Shown here piece after piece: positions 41,906 through 50,793 of a stretch of DNA of 64,000 nt; position 1 is the stretch's first letter, and every line of letters starts with the position of its first letter. This DNA comes from Paraburkholderia sp. Ac-20340 (lineage in GTDB: Bacteria; Pseudomonadota; Gammaproteobacteria; Burkholderiales; Burkholderiaceae), in the NCBI RefSeq assembly GCF_017104965.1, contig NZ_JAAGPR010000038.1, positions 16,849-80,848 of the forward strand, read 5' to 3'. The translations under genes and the position numbers were made by a program. The notes beneath the pieces were generated by a model, which worked only from the letters and a program-made list of their open reading frames with translations, was not told the origin of the DNA and searched no databases.

Positions 41906-42964
41906 ATGCTGAAACGAACCCGCCGGGCGAGCCGCTCGTCCGCCGCCGATGTGCTCAAAATGTTGTCGATCCTGCAAGCCGACGACACCTCCGGCGAAGT
42001 CCTGCTCGAAGGCACGCATCTCACACGCTCGCTCCTGAGCGACACTTCGCGCGTGGTGCGCGACTGGCAGGAAGCGCGCCTGCTCGCCAATGGTCTGGCG
42101 CGCGGTTTTTCCGATCAGGCCGGCATTTACGCGGGCGCGCAATTCGGCAAGCCATCGAGTTTCGGAGTGCTGGGTTTTGCGATGATGTGCGCGCCCACGC
42201 TGCGCGAGGCGTTCGAAACCCATGTGCGCTACTTCTCGCTCGTGGGCAGCCACGTCGCGGTGGAATTCGACGCACAGGACGCCATCTGGCGCTTCCTGCC
42301 CGAAGACCACGCAAGCGTGGTCGAACGCTTTTTCATGGATGTTTCGCTGATATCGATGGCCACGCTCTGCCGCTATATCGTGGGCACCGACGCGCGCTTC
42401 CTGCGCGAAGTGCGCGTGCGGCGTGAAGCGCATCTGGCGCAGTCGCGCGAACTGTTCGAATCGGCCATCGGCTGCCCGGTGGTGTTTCACGACGGCCAGA
42501 CCGAGCTGGTTTTCGAAGCCAATGCGCTGGAAATCGAGCCGGTGTTCGCCGACCCCGGCACCTATGCGCTGATGAACCAGTATTGTCTCGACGAGCAGAG
42601 CCGCTTTCGCGCCGACGAATCGCTCGTGCGCCGCGTGAGCGATCTGGTGGCCAAAGCGCTGCCCGACGTCGCGCGGCCGGCCGATCTCGCGCGCCAACTG
42701 GGCATTGCCGAGCGCACGCTGCGCAAACACCTCAGCGAACACGGCACGAATCTGCGCGAGATCGTCACGCGCGTGCGCATGGATCACGCCATGCGCTTGT
42801 TGTCGACGAGCGATCATCCGGTCGCGTTCATCGCCGAAAAAGTCGGTTTCGCCGATGTATCGAGCTTCGTCTACGCGTTCCAGCGCTATGCGGGCACATC
42901 GCCCGGCCGGTGGCGCCGCGACGCCGCCACCCCGGCGCGCAGCGCGCGTTACTCCACCGCGTAG
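41906..42964 (+). CDS. AraC-family regulator with arabinose-binding-like N-terminal domain
   Basis: Start chosen at ATG 41906 (MLKRTRRASRSSAADVLKML, 352 residues). The N-terminal domain (about 20-200) matches the OruR/ArgR-type ligand domain with the phrase GVLGFAMMCAPTLREAFETHVRYFSLVG. The C-terminal double HTH is at about 255-340 (ADLARQLGIAERTLRKHLSEHG, FIAEKVGFADVSSFVYAFQRYAGTSPGRWR). It is divergent from the porin-MFS-DUF3237 unit and is its probable regulator. Its 3' end overlaps the convergent DUF3237 gene by 16 bp. Confidence 0.9.
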   Translation: MLKRTRRASRSSAADVLKMLSILQADDTSGEVLLEGTHLTRSLLSDTSRVVRDWQEARLLANGLARGFSDQAGIYAGAQFGKPSSFGVLGFAMMCAPTLREAFETHVRYFSLVGSHVAVEFDAQDAIWRFLPEDHASVVERFFMDVSLISMATLCRYIVGTDARFLREVRVRREAHLAQSRELFESAIGCPVVFHDGQTELVFEANALEIEPVFADPGTYALMNQYCLDEQSRFRADESLVRRVSDLVAKALPDVARPADLARQLGIAERTLRKHLSEHGTNLREIVTRVRMDHAMRLLSTSDHPVAFIAEKVGFADVSSFVYAFQRYAGTSPGRWRRDAATPARSARYSTA

Positions 42965-43395
42965 ACGCGAATCACGATCTGGCCATTCTCGTCGCGCGCG
43001 TCGGCCACGAAGACGCGCCGCGAAAGCCAGCCATAACGCCCTTCGGGTGCGTCGAAACGCGGCGTTGTGCGGAAGTAATACGCATCGCCTGGCACGGCTT
43101 CGCCACGCTCGAGTCGTGCGTTGATTGCCGCGCTCGCCACGTAGACGCCGGGATTGTGGATACGCACGGTCACGCCGTCGTCGCTGCGCAGCAGATAGGT
43201 GGCATCGACATGACAGCATTCGGCATCGAGGTTATGGAACCAGTCGCCGCCCGCGCCCAGCACGACGCCGTTGAATGCCGGGCCGCTGACCGTGCCGCCC
43301 GTGATCGGCACGAAGCCGCCGCTGCCGGGCGGCGTGTGCGTGTCGATGGAAGGCGCAATATCCACGCGGATTTCAAAAGAGAACGTGAGATTCAT
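42949..43395 (-). CDS. DUF3237-family protein (paralogue 2)
   Basis: Start chosen at ATG 43393-43395 (MNLTFSFEIRVDIAPSIDTH, 148 residues); the longer frame has no ribosome site. Family blocks: GSGGFVPITGGTVSGPAFNGVVLGAGGDW, VDATYLLRSDDGVTVRIHNPG and TTPRFDAPEGRYGWLSRRVFVADA. It is convergent with the AraC gene (16-bp overlap) and is the second DUF3237 member within 4.3 kb. No enzymatic motif is known for this family. Confidence 0.85.
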   Translation of the reverse strand: MNLTFSFEIRVDIAPSIDTHTPPGSGGFVPITGGTVSGPAFNGVVLGAGGDWFHNLDAECCHVDATYLLRSDDGVTVRIHNPGVYVASAAINARLERGEAVPGDAYYFRTTPRFDAPEGRYGWLSRRVFVADARDENGQIVIRVYAVE

Positions 43396-43643
43396 AGACG
43401 ATAAAAGTAGGTTGCATGAGCAATCGATCATACGAGGCGGAAAATCGCGCGACCTGGCCCAACCGGCACGCCATGGGCCGAGACGGCATGTTTCGGATGC
43501 CTGATTATCGATAAGGATAAAACCGAAACGGCAAAATGGGCCGTGCGGGCATAGCCGGTGCCGCGAATCTTTATTTACCGCGCGCCGCCTCAATACACTC
43601 GGTGGGTCACGCAGCAAGACCCGGTCCACCCACCACTTCTCCT

Positions 43644-45407
43644 ATGACAACGCATACGTTCACGCGCAGTGTCGACACTTTCTGGGGCACACGCATCACC
43701 GGCTATTTCACCGTGTCGGACGGCACACGGCTACGCTATTGCGCGCTGCTGCCGAACACCGAAGAAGCCTTTCCCGCGATACTTAAATACAGCGGCTACG
43801 ATTCCGGCAGCCTCGGCGGCAAGGCCTATCTGGACGGCAACGAAACCTTTTCGATCGAACTGGACGAAGCGCTCGTCGCGCGTGGGTATGCGGTGGTTGG
43901 CGTCAGTGCACGCGGCACCGGCTGCTCGGAAGGCCAGTTCGATTTTCTCGGCCATCACTATGGCGAAGACGGTCGCGATGTCGTCGAGCAAATCGCGGCG
44001 GCGGACTGGTGCAATGGCGCCGTCGGCATGAGCGGCTGGTCGTGGGCAGGCATGTCGCAACTCGCCACGGCCGCGCAGCGTCCTGCGGCGTTGCGCGCCA
44101 TCGCGCCGGGCGCGACGCTGGGCGATCCGCGCCGCGATAGCTGGGCACCCGGCGGCGTATTTGCGCCTGCGTTCGCCTCGCACTGGCACGACTATCTGCT
44201 AGATCGCTGGCATGCCGTCGAACTGAGCGCGCGCGCCGAAGAAGATCGCGAAGGCCTCGCACAACTCGAACGCAATCGCGCCGCGCTCCTCGCGCATTCG
44301 CTGCCACGTTACGTCATCACGCGCCAGCAAAGCGATGCCTGGCAGGAACAGCGCGCGCTGCGCAAGATAACCGGCGACATTGCGGTGCCCACGCTATCGT
44401 TCCTCGCCTGGCAGGACGAAGCCGTGCTGTCGCGCGAAGGTTACTATCACGAGACCTTGCGCGCCGATCTGCTTTGGCTCGTGCGCACGAACGGCGGGCA
44501 CGAGATGTATCGCAGCGCGCATTTTCATCGCACGTTGCTGGCGTTCTACGATCGCTTCGTGAAAGGCGATCCCGAGGCATTCACGCATCAGCCGCGTCTG
44601 CAGCTATGGCAGGACGCTTTCGATCAACACGGCGAAGGCAAGACGCGCGACGACCGCGCCGCGCCCGGCTGGACCCTTGGATGGCCGCACGCCCAGCCGC
44701 ATACGCAGGCGCGCGCCTGGATGCTTTCCGGCGACGCCCGCCTGAGCGACGGCCACGACACCAACCCGCCATCGCGCAGCTACCTGTATCCCCTTCCAGG
44801 CCCCGATGTGAATCGCGAAGACGACACCGACGCCTGGGGCGCCCAGCCCGCTGGCTGGCGCAGCGGCAGCCTCGCCTATACGAGCGCGCCGCTGGACGCC
44901 TCGCTCACCGCTCTGGGCCCAGCCAGCGTCGACCTCTGGCTATCCCTCGAAAACGGCCCGGACGCAGACATTCAGGTGACGCTAACCGAAGTGCTCGCCG
45001 ACGGCCGCGAAATGTACGTGCAGCGCGGCTGGCTGCGCCTGTCGCTGCGCGCCCTCGACAAGCGCCATAGCACCGAGTTACGCCCCTGGCACATCGACCG
45101 TGGCGACGCCGCCGCGCCGCTCTATCCGCACGAGGCGGTGTTTGCCCGCGTCGAAATCGTGCCGTTCTCGCACACCTTCCGCTGCGGCTCGGCCTTGCGC
45201 ATCTGGCTGGACACGCCCAGCCGCACGGGCGGTTACGGCTTCGACAGCATTAGCACGCCCGATCGCGTGACCGTGCTGCACGATCGCACGCCGCCCTCGC
45301 GACTGGTGCTGGGTGTGTTGCCGGACGTCGTCGCGCCGCCCGAACGCCCCAGCCCGGCGACGATCCTCAAACAGCCACTACGCGCCGATCCGCTGGCCGC
45401 GCAGTAG
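43644..45407 (+). CDS. CocE/NonD-family hydrolase (S15 peptidase-like)
   Basis: Start chosen at ATG 43644 (MTTHTFTRSVDTFWGTRITG, 588 residues). The N-terminal alpha/beta hydrolase has nucleophile Ser133 in GMSGWSWAGMSQLA and the family motif VVGVSARGTGCSEGQFDF. The C-terminal jelly-roll (PASVDLWLSLENGPDADIQV...) is that of X-Pro dipeptidyl-peptidase-type acyl hydrolases such as cocaine esterase and glutaryl-7-ACA acylase. There is no signal peptide. It is followed 46 bp later by a serine-hydrolase gene on the same strand, forming a pair. Substrate unknown: an ester, amide or beta-lactam acyl compound. Confidence 0.88.
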   Translation: MTTHTFTRSVDTFWGTRITGYFTVSDGTRLRYCALLPNTEEAFPAILKYSGYDSGSLGGKAYLDGNETFSIELDEALVARGYAVVGVSARGTGCSEGQFDFLGHHYGEDGRDVVEQIAAADWCNGAVGMSGWSWAGMSQLATAAQRPAALRAIAPGATLGDPRRDSWAPGGVFAPAFASHWHDYLLDRWHAVELSARAEEDREGLAQLERNRAALLAHSLPRYVITRQQSDAWQEQRALRKITGDIAVPTLSFLAWQDEAVLSREGYYHETLRADLLWLVRTNGGHEMYRSAHFHRTLLAFYDRFVKGDPEAFTHQPRLQLWQDAFDQHGEGKTRDDRAAPGWTLGWPHAQPHTQARAWMLSGDARLSDGHDTNPPSRSYLYPLPGPDVNREDDTDAWGAQPAGWRSGSLAYTSAPLDASLTALGPASVDLWLSLENGPDADIQVTLTEVLADGREMYVQRGWLRLSLRALDKRHSTELRPWHIDRGDAAAPLYPHEAVFARVEIVPFSHTFRCGSALRIWLDTPSRTGGYGFDSISTPDRVTVLHDRTPPSRLVLGVLPDVVAPPERPSPATILKQPLRADPLAAQ

Positions 45408-45453
45408 CACGCTCAATCGACCGCATTCTGACTTGAACAATCTGGAGAACACC

Positions 45454-46743
45454 ATGCCGAACCCGCCGTTTGATCCCGTCGCCCTGATAACGCAAGCCTA
45501 CGCCGCCGCGCGTGCCGAACCGCCGCGTAGCTGGCACGAACAGGGCTTGATGGCCGGCTTTCCGCCCGCGCCCGAAGCGCGCGTGAAGCGCTCGAATTTC
45601 ATGCGCGCGCCGTATAACCGCTGGGGTTTCCAGCATATCGACCGCCTGCTGCCCACCATCACGGTGCGCGCGCCCCGCGCGGCGCATCCGCTGGAAATCC
45701 GCTCGACACACGCACTCGACGCATTCACGCTGCGCAGCCTGAGCGGTGCACAGGTGCCGCTCGCGGAACATCTCGCCGCCACCTGCACCGACGGCTTCCT
45801 CGTGCTGGCCAACGGCAGCGTCGTGCACGAGCACTACGCGAACGGTCACGGTCCCGAGCAGCGCCACATCATGTTTTCCGTGACGAAATCGCTGATCGGC
45901 ACGCTCGGTCAGGCGGCCGTGCACGATGGTCGTCTCGACGATACGAAGCTCGCCGGCGACTACGTGCCGGAACTGCGCGGCAGCGCGTTCGGCGATGCCA
46001 CAGTGCGCCATCTGCTCGATATGGCCGTGGGTATCGACTATCGTGAAGACTATGCGGACGCCACCTCGGAAAGCTCGCAGTTCGGCTACGCCTGCGGTCT
46101 GACGCCGGGACCGCTCGCCGAAGGCGATCCGCTGCCGCCCGAATACGCAGGCCTCGACAGCCTCTACACCTTCCTGCCGCGCCTGCGCAAACGCGGCGGG
46201 CACGGCGGCTTCTTTCACTACGTGACGGCCACCACCGAAGCGCTCGCCTGGGTCATCGAACGCGCCACCGGCGAAGCCTGCCACGTGCAGCTCGAGCGGC
46301 TCTGGCAGGCGCTCGGCTGCGAACGCGACGGCTTCTTTATCGCCGACCCGCTGGGCCGCAACGTGGCGGGCGCGGGCTATAGCGCCACGCTGCGCGATAT
46401 CGCACGCTTTGGCCAGATGCTGCTCGATCGCGGTCAGGTCGATGGCCGTCAGGTCTTGCCGCGAGCGGTGATCGACACGCTGCTCGCCGGTGGCAGCGTC
46501 GAAGAATTCGCGCGCAACGAAGACTTCGCGCCGTTCCATGGGCTGTCGTACAAGAGCCAATGGTATGTGCGCAATGGCGAGGCACTGGTCGCGCTGGGCG
46601 TGCACGGGCAGATGCTCGTGGTCGATTTCGCGGCGCGCGTGGTGATCGTCAAACAGTCGTCGACACCCGAGGCGATCGATCTGCTCGGTATCGACACATG
46701 GCTGGCCGTGCAGCAGATCGCGGCCCATCTGGCACACGGCTGA
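45454..46743 (+). CDS. Serine hydrolase of the beta-lactamase / 6-aminohexanoate-dimer hydrolase type
   Basis: Start chosen at ATG 45454 (MPNPPFDPVALITQAYAAAR, 429 residues) with CTGGAGAACACC upstream. The SxxK motif is S142-V-T-K145 in HIMFSVTKSLIGTLG, and DYREDYADATSES lies where the catalytic Tyr is expected. The layout matches class C beta-lactamase-like esterases and amidases, including nylon-oligomer hydrolase relatives. It has no leader peptide, so it is cytoplasmic and not a resistance enzyme. It follows the CocE-like hydrolase and precedes a LysR gene. Confidence 0.87.
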   Translation: MPNPPFDPVALITQAYAAARAEPPRSWHEQGLMAGFPPAPEARVKRSNFMRAPYNRWGFQHIDRLLPTITVRAPRAAHPLEIRSTHALDAFTLRSLSGAQVPLAEHLAATCTDGFLVLANGSVVHEHYANGHGPEQRHIMFSVTKSLIGTLGQAAVHDGRLDDTKLAGDYVPELRGSAFGDATVRHLLDMAVGIDYREDYADATSESSQFGYACGLTPGPLAEGDPLPPEYAGLDSLYTFLPRLRKRGGHGGFFHYVTATTEALAWVIERATGEACHVQLERLWQALGCERDGFFIADPLGRNVAGAGYSATLRDIARFGQMLLDRGQVDGRQVLPRAVIDTLLAGGSVEEFARNEDFAPFHGLSYKSQWYVRNGEALVALGVHGQMLVVDFAARVVIVKQSSTPEAIDLLGIDTWLAVQQIAAHLAHG

Positions 46744-46875
46744 AGCGACGCAGCGGACATCGCGCAGGCAGCCAGCCCCCCCATGGCAGCGCGATGCCCG
46801 CGAATTTTTGAATACGGTTGACAGGAGCGTCCCGCTGAGTGCAGATTCCAGCATCCTCGATGTGATGCGAAGCCT

Positions 46876-47859
46876 ATGACACTCCAGCAGCTCCATTACT
46901 TTCTCGCCGCCATCGAGCACGGCACGCTCTCCAAGGCCGCCGAGCAGTTGAAGGTCGCGCAGCCTAGCCTCTCCGACCAGATCATCCGGCTGGAAGAGTC
47001 GGTGGGCACGGCCTTGTTCATCCGCACCAACCGCAAGCTGATGCTGACCGAGGCAGGCCGCCGTCTGCACCCTTTCGCGCTGGCCACCACCAACGCCTCG
47101 CGGCAGGGCTACGAAGCGGTCAAATCGGTGCGTGAGCTCAAAGGCGGCGTGGCGAGTTTCGGCACCTTCGGCACCGCGCATCACTATTTCCTGCCCGATC
47201 TGATCGAGGAATTCCGCACCCGCTATCCCGATGTGAAACTCAAGATCGTCGGCAACAACTCGTCGGAAATCGCCAATGCAGTGAGCCAGGGCGAGCTGGA
47301 AGCGGGCCTCGTGATGATCCCGCTCGACGAGCGCAACCTCACCTATAGCGAGCCGGTCTGGTCCGCCCGCGTGGGCTACATCAGCGCAAATCCTGAACGG
47401 CTCAAAAGCCCCAAGACCATTGAGGATCTCGCGCACGCGCCCTTGATCCTCACCGAGGCGCGCTGGAATACGAGCGACCCGATCCGCCAGAACCTGCGGG
47501 CGCGCGCGCAGAAGGCCGGCGTCATACTCAATCCGGTGATCGAGGTCGATCACCAGTCCACCGGATTCGAACTGGCCGCGCGCGGACTTGGCGATCTGAT
47601 CGCCACGCAGCCCATCCTGCACCAGCTTGGCTATCAGGACCGGCTGGGCTGGACGCCGATCGATCCGCCATTGTTCGAAGTGTTCGCCTTCATTCATCGC
47701 TACGACACGCCGCTCTCCGCCGGCACGCGCGTGCTGATCCAGATGATGCGCGAGCACCTCGCACGCGTGCAGGGTCTCTACGCCCACCTCGATCTTCCCG
47801 CCGACCCCAGCGCCACCCCGCGCGAGCCCGCCCAACGCCGCAACCGGGGAAATCACTGA
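46876..47859 (+). CDS. LysR-family transcriptional regulator
   Basis: A 327-residue protein with an N-terminal HTH (about 1-60: LQQLHYFLAAIEHGTLSKAAEQL, QPSLSDQIIRLEESVGTALFIR) and an effector domain. It ends in a Pro/Arg-rich tail after about 305. It lies between the hydrolase pair and the Rid/porin/ABC unit, the only regulator gene between 43.6 and 57.6 kb, so it is the best candidate to act on the duplicated promoter element at 48024 and 53205. The ligand is unknown. Confidence 0.88.
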   Translation: MTLQQLHYFLAAIEHGTLSKAAEQLKVAQPSLSDQIIRLEESVGTALFIRTNRKLMLTEAGRRLHPFALATTNASRQGYEAVKSVRELKGGVASFGTFGTAHHYFLPDLIEEFRTRYPDVKLKIVGNNSSEIANAVSQGELEAGLVMIPLDERNLTYSEPVWSARVGYISANPERLKSPKTIEDLAHAPLILTEARWNTSDPIRQNLRARAQKAGVILNPVIEVDHQSTGFELAARGLGDLIATQPILHQLGYQDRLGWTPIDPPLFEVFAFIHRYDTPLSAGTRVLIQMMREHLARVQGLYAHLDLPADPSATPREPAQRRNRGNH

Positions 47860-48023
47860 GGCGTTTTCGCGCCCGCTTCGGACGCGCCGCATCCGCACAC
47901 CGCTCAGGCGGCGATGGCGTGCGAGCCGCACCACGATTGGCTCCGCGCCGAATAGCGCACCGCCTTGCCATCCCGACGATCCGTCTCGCATAGCCATCTC
48001 CTATGGGAAGCATTGGCAATGGG

Positions 48024-48056
48024 ATTCTTCACGCGCGTTTTTGACCTCCGGATACT
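48024..48056 (+). promoter_or_regulatory. Duplicated promoter element, copy 1 (Rid/porin/ABC unit)
   Basis: A 33-bp element starting ATTCTTCACGCG and ending GATACT is 29/33 identical to the copy at 53205-53237. It can be read as a -35 TTCACG and a -10 GATACT separated by 17 bp, with 13 of the 17 spacer bases also conserved. It ends 44 bp before the Rid gene start. Confidence 0.65.
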
Positions 48057-48100
48057 CCAATCCACTCGATCCCATCCTTTGTCCACCACGGAGTATCCGC

Positions 48101-48490
48101 ATGAGCCCTGTCACCGCCAATCGTCTGAAAATTTCCTCGGGCGGCGCCTATGAAAATGTCTTCGGCTATTCGCGCGCGGTTCGCGTAGGCGCGCATCTGC
48201 ATATTTCCGGCACCTGCGCGCCGGCCACGCACGAACACAGCGATGCCTACACGCAGACCCGCGCGATTCTCGACACTATCGAGAAAGTGCTTCGCGAAGC
48301 CGGTATGACGACACAGGATGTCGTCCGTACTGTCGTCTTCGTGCGCGACATGAACGATTCGGAAGGGGTGGCCCGCGCGCACCTCGAAACGTTCGCCGAG
48401 ATCCGCCCGGCCAGCACGCTGGTGCAGGTCGATTCCATGTTGCGCCCGTGGCAGAAGGTTGAAATCGAAACTTACGCAATCGCCGACTAG
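48101..48490 (+). CDS. Rid-family (YjgF/YER057c/UK114) protein lacking the deaminase arginine
   Basis: Start chosen at ATG 48101 (MSPVTANRLKISSGGAYENV, 129 residues) with GGAG 8 nt upstream. Family blocks: RVGAHLHISGTCAP, TIEKVLREAGMTTQDVVRTVVFVRDMND and VEIETYAIA. Trimeric Rid proteins typically hydrolyse reactive imines and enamines using Arg105 (PARSCVEV in E. coli RidA). Here the block reads PASTLVQV with Ser105, so it should belong to the Rid groups without RidA-type imine deaminase chemistry, often found in catabolic clusters. It opens the unit that continues with a porin and an ABC transporter. Confidence 0.9.
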   Translation: MSPVTANRLKISSGGAYENVFGYSRAVRVGAHLHISGTCAPATHEHSDAYTQTRAILDTIEKVLREAGMTTQDVVRTVVFVRDMNDSEGVARAHLETFAEIRPASTLVQVDSMLRPWQKVEIETYAIAD

Positions 48491-48638
48491 AAAACATCTA
48501 CCGCGGCGCCATCCGCGCGCCGTCAAGCAGCAGGTTTCCAGGGTATGCAAGCATTCTCGATAATTCGCATACCGAATGAATAAAAACGGGCGGCGGCGCC
48601 ACACACGCATTCGAACACTTTTTTGTTTGGAGAACAGG

Positions 48639-49790
48639 GTGAACAGCCATAAAAAACTTATTTTCGCCGCAGTGACGGCCGCGCTTTCGGGAGCGGTTCA
48701 CGCACAGAGTTCGTCGGTTTCGCTTTACGGTGTTGTCGATACCGGGATCGACTTCACCAACAACAGCGGCGGCAAACAGCTCTGGCACATGCAGGACGGC
48801 ACCTATGACGGGCTCTACGGCAGCCGCTGGGGGCTGAAAGGCGAAGAAGACCTGGGCGGCGGATTGAAGGCGATTTTCAAGCTGGAAAGCGGTTTCAACG
48901 TGGTGAACGGCACCATGGCGCAAGGCAGCCGTCTGTTCGGCCGTCAGGCGTGGGTCGGACTCGCCGACGATCGCTTCGGCACTGTCACGCTGGGCCGTCA
49001 ATACGATTCGATCGTCGATTATGTGCAGCCCATGACGCTCACCGGCAACTGGGGCGGCCTCGCCTTCCATGCGGGCGATATCGACAACACGGCGAACTCG
49101 TTTCGCGTCAATAACGCCATCAAATACGCGAGTCCGAAGATCGCGGGCGTAACCTTCGGCGGCATGCTGGCGCTCAGCAATTCGAGTGCGGACGGCACGA
49201 GCAAGATCGGTATGTGGAGCGCGGGCGCGGCGTATTCGATCGGCAACCTGAATTTCGGCGCAGCGTATTTCTACGCGAAACAACCCGCCACGCTTTTCAC
49301 CGATGGCGACTTTATCGGCAACACCACGGGCGCCGCGGTGGGCGCGACAGGCGCGTTCAGCTACGTGGGCAATCCGTCGAACGAACAGATTATCGGCGCC
49401 GGCGCGACGTGGCTGCTCGGTGCGGCAACGCTCGGCTTCAACTACACCAACACGCGATTCGACGATGCGAACGGCACAACCGCCCAGGTGCGCTTCGACG
49501 ATTACGAGGCTTGGGGTTCGTACGCGCTGACGCAGGCGGCGACGATTGCTGCCGGTTACTCGTACACGGACGGCAGCGTGGGTTATTCGTCGGCGCGACC
49601 CAAATACCATCAGATCAATCTCGCCGCCGACTACAAGCTCAGCAAGCGCACCGAGGTCTATCTGTCCGCTGCCTACCAGATCGCAGCAGGCGCCTCGCAA
49701 CCTGCGGCCATCTTCAACGGCGTGGTCGGCGATGCGTCGTCGTCGGCTCGACAGCTTGGATTGCGCGTGGGCATCGCGCACAAGTTCTGA
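48639..49790 (+). CDS. Gram-negative porin, OmpC-like
   Basis: The start is taken as GTG 48639 (383 residues): GGAGAACAGG lies just upstream and the product begins with a perfect signal peptide (NSHKKLIFAAVTAALSGAVHAQ); an upstream ATG at 48576 only adds Arg-rich sequence. Landmarks: SVSLYGVVDTGIDF, GEEDLGGGLKAIFKLESGF, LFGRQAWVGLADDRFGTVTLGRQYDSIVDYV, and a C-terminal LGLRVGIAHKF ending in Phe. It lies between the Rid gene and the ABC transporter and probably admits the same nitrogenous substrate. Confidence 0.92.
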   Translation: MNSHKKLIFAAVTAALSGAVHAQSSSVSLYGVVDTGIDFTNNSGGKQLWHMQDGTYDGLYGSRWGLKGEEDLGGGLKAIFKLESGFNVVNGTMAQGSRLFGRQAWVGLADDRFGTVTLGRQYDSIVDYVQPMTLTGNWGGLAFHAGDIDNTANSFRVNNAIKYASPKIAGVTFGGMLALSNSSADGTSKIGMWSAGAAYSIGNLNFGAAYFYAKQPATLFTDGDFIGNTTGAAVGATGAFSYVGNPSNEQIIGAGATWLLGAATLGFNYTNTRFDDANGTTAQVRFDDYEAWGSYALTQAATIAAGYSYTDGSVGYSSARPKYHQINLAADYKLSKRTEVYLSAAYQIAAGASQPAAIFNGVVGDASSSARQLGLRVGIAHKF

Positions 49791-49851
49791 ATCCCTTCAC
49801 GTGTATTCCACGGCGCGGCTGCGCTGCGCCCAACCCTTCCCGGGAGCCATC

Positions 49852-50688
49852 ATGAGCCTTTCCTCCAGCATCCGCCGCCGCATGCTCGCCGTCGCGGTCA
49901 GCGCCGGTCTCGGCACGCTTTTCATCGGACATACCGCCTTTGCTGCGGGTGACGCCACCTGGCAAAAGGTGCGTGCGGACGGCGTTCTGCGATGCGGTGC
50001 AGCCGCCTCGCCGCCTTATGTGATTCGCGATCCGCAGACGCAGAGCTACGAAGGCGCGTTCGCCGATCTGTGCCGCGGCTTTGCCGAGCGCCTGAAAGTG
50101 AAGGCAGTGTTTGTCGATGCCACCTGGCCCAATCTGATTGCCGGCCTGCAATCGGACAAATGGGACATGGCGCTCTCGCTCAGCGATACGCCCGAACGCG
50201 AAAAGGCCGTGAGTTTTTCGGCGCCCGTATTTGATTCCAGCGTGACGTTCGCCTACGACAAACGCAATCCCAAACTCGCCAATGCGCCGCATTCGATGGC
50301 CGATCTGAATCGCGCCGATCTCACCCTCTCCGTCATGGCCGGCTCCGTCGCCGACAAGGCCATCAGCGACGTGCTGACAAAGCCGCACATCATGCGCCTG
50401 CCCGACGCCGATGCCGCGCGTCTCGCGTTACTGTCCAGGCGCGCGGATATCCTCGCCGACGACATCGCCACCAATATGCTCGTCACCGCCGCGCATCCCG
50501 AATCGCTCGTTGCGTTCAAGCCAGCGCCCGCGCTCGCGCCGCTGCCCGCCAACTTCGGCGTGAGCAAGGCACTGCCCGCAGCCGATCTGGCCTATTTGAA
50601 CAGCTATATCGACGAACAGAAAAAGTCCGGCGCAATCGACCGCATGATGGACCAGGCAGTCAAGAAAACGCTTCAAGCGGCGAAGTAA
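49852..50688 (+). CDS. Periplasmic solute-binding protein, polar amino acid type
   Basis: Start at ATG 49852 (MSLSSSIRRRMLAVAVSAGL, 278 residues), with a signal peptide ending near TAFAAG and GGGAG upstream. Family 3 (SBP_bac_3) features: GVLRCGAAASPPYVI, GAFADLCRGFAERL, WPNLIAGLQSDKWDMALSLSDTPERE and VMAGSVADKAISDV. It delivers the ligand to the permeases encoded downstream. Such proteins bind amino acids or related zwitterions; the specificity is not predictable here. Confidence 0.92.
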   Translation: MSLSSSIRRRMLAVAVSAGLGTLFIGHTAFAAGDATWQKVRADGVLRCGAAASPPYVIRDPQTQSYEGAFADLCRGFAERLKVKAVFVDATWPNLIAGLQSDKWDMALSLSDTPEREKAVSFSAPVFDSSVTFAYDKRNPKLANAPHSMADLNRADLTLSVMAGSVADKAISDVLTKPHIMRLPDADAARLALLSRRADILADDIATNMLVTAAHPESLVAFKPAPALAPLPANFGVSKALPAADLAYLNSYIDEQKKSGAIDRMMDQAVKKTLQAAK

Positions 50689-50793
50689 CACGCGTTTGCA
50701 CCGCCGCGCCGGCAACGTGCGCGGTGCAGATGCGCCCGCATTTTCGCCCCCCTTGCTTCACCGTCTGCTGTGCCGCCCGCTGGAGACCTCACC

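Noticed and set aside
45454..46743. Antibiotic-resistance beta-lactamase
   Set aside because: It has SxxK but no export signal, and the sequence fits cytoplasmic esterase/amidase relatives better.
45367..47997. 876-codon minus-strand frame
   Set aside because: Antisense to the serine hydrolase and LysR genes; His/Arg/Gly-rich, no fold.
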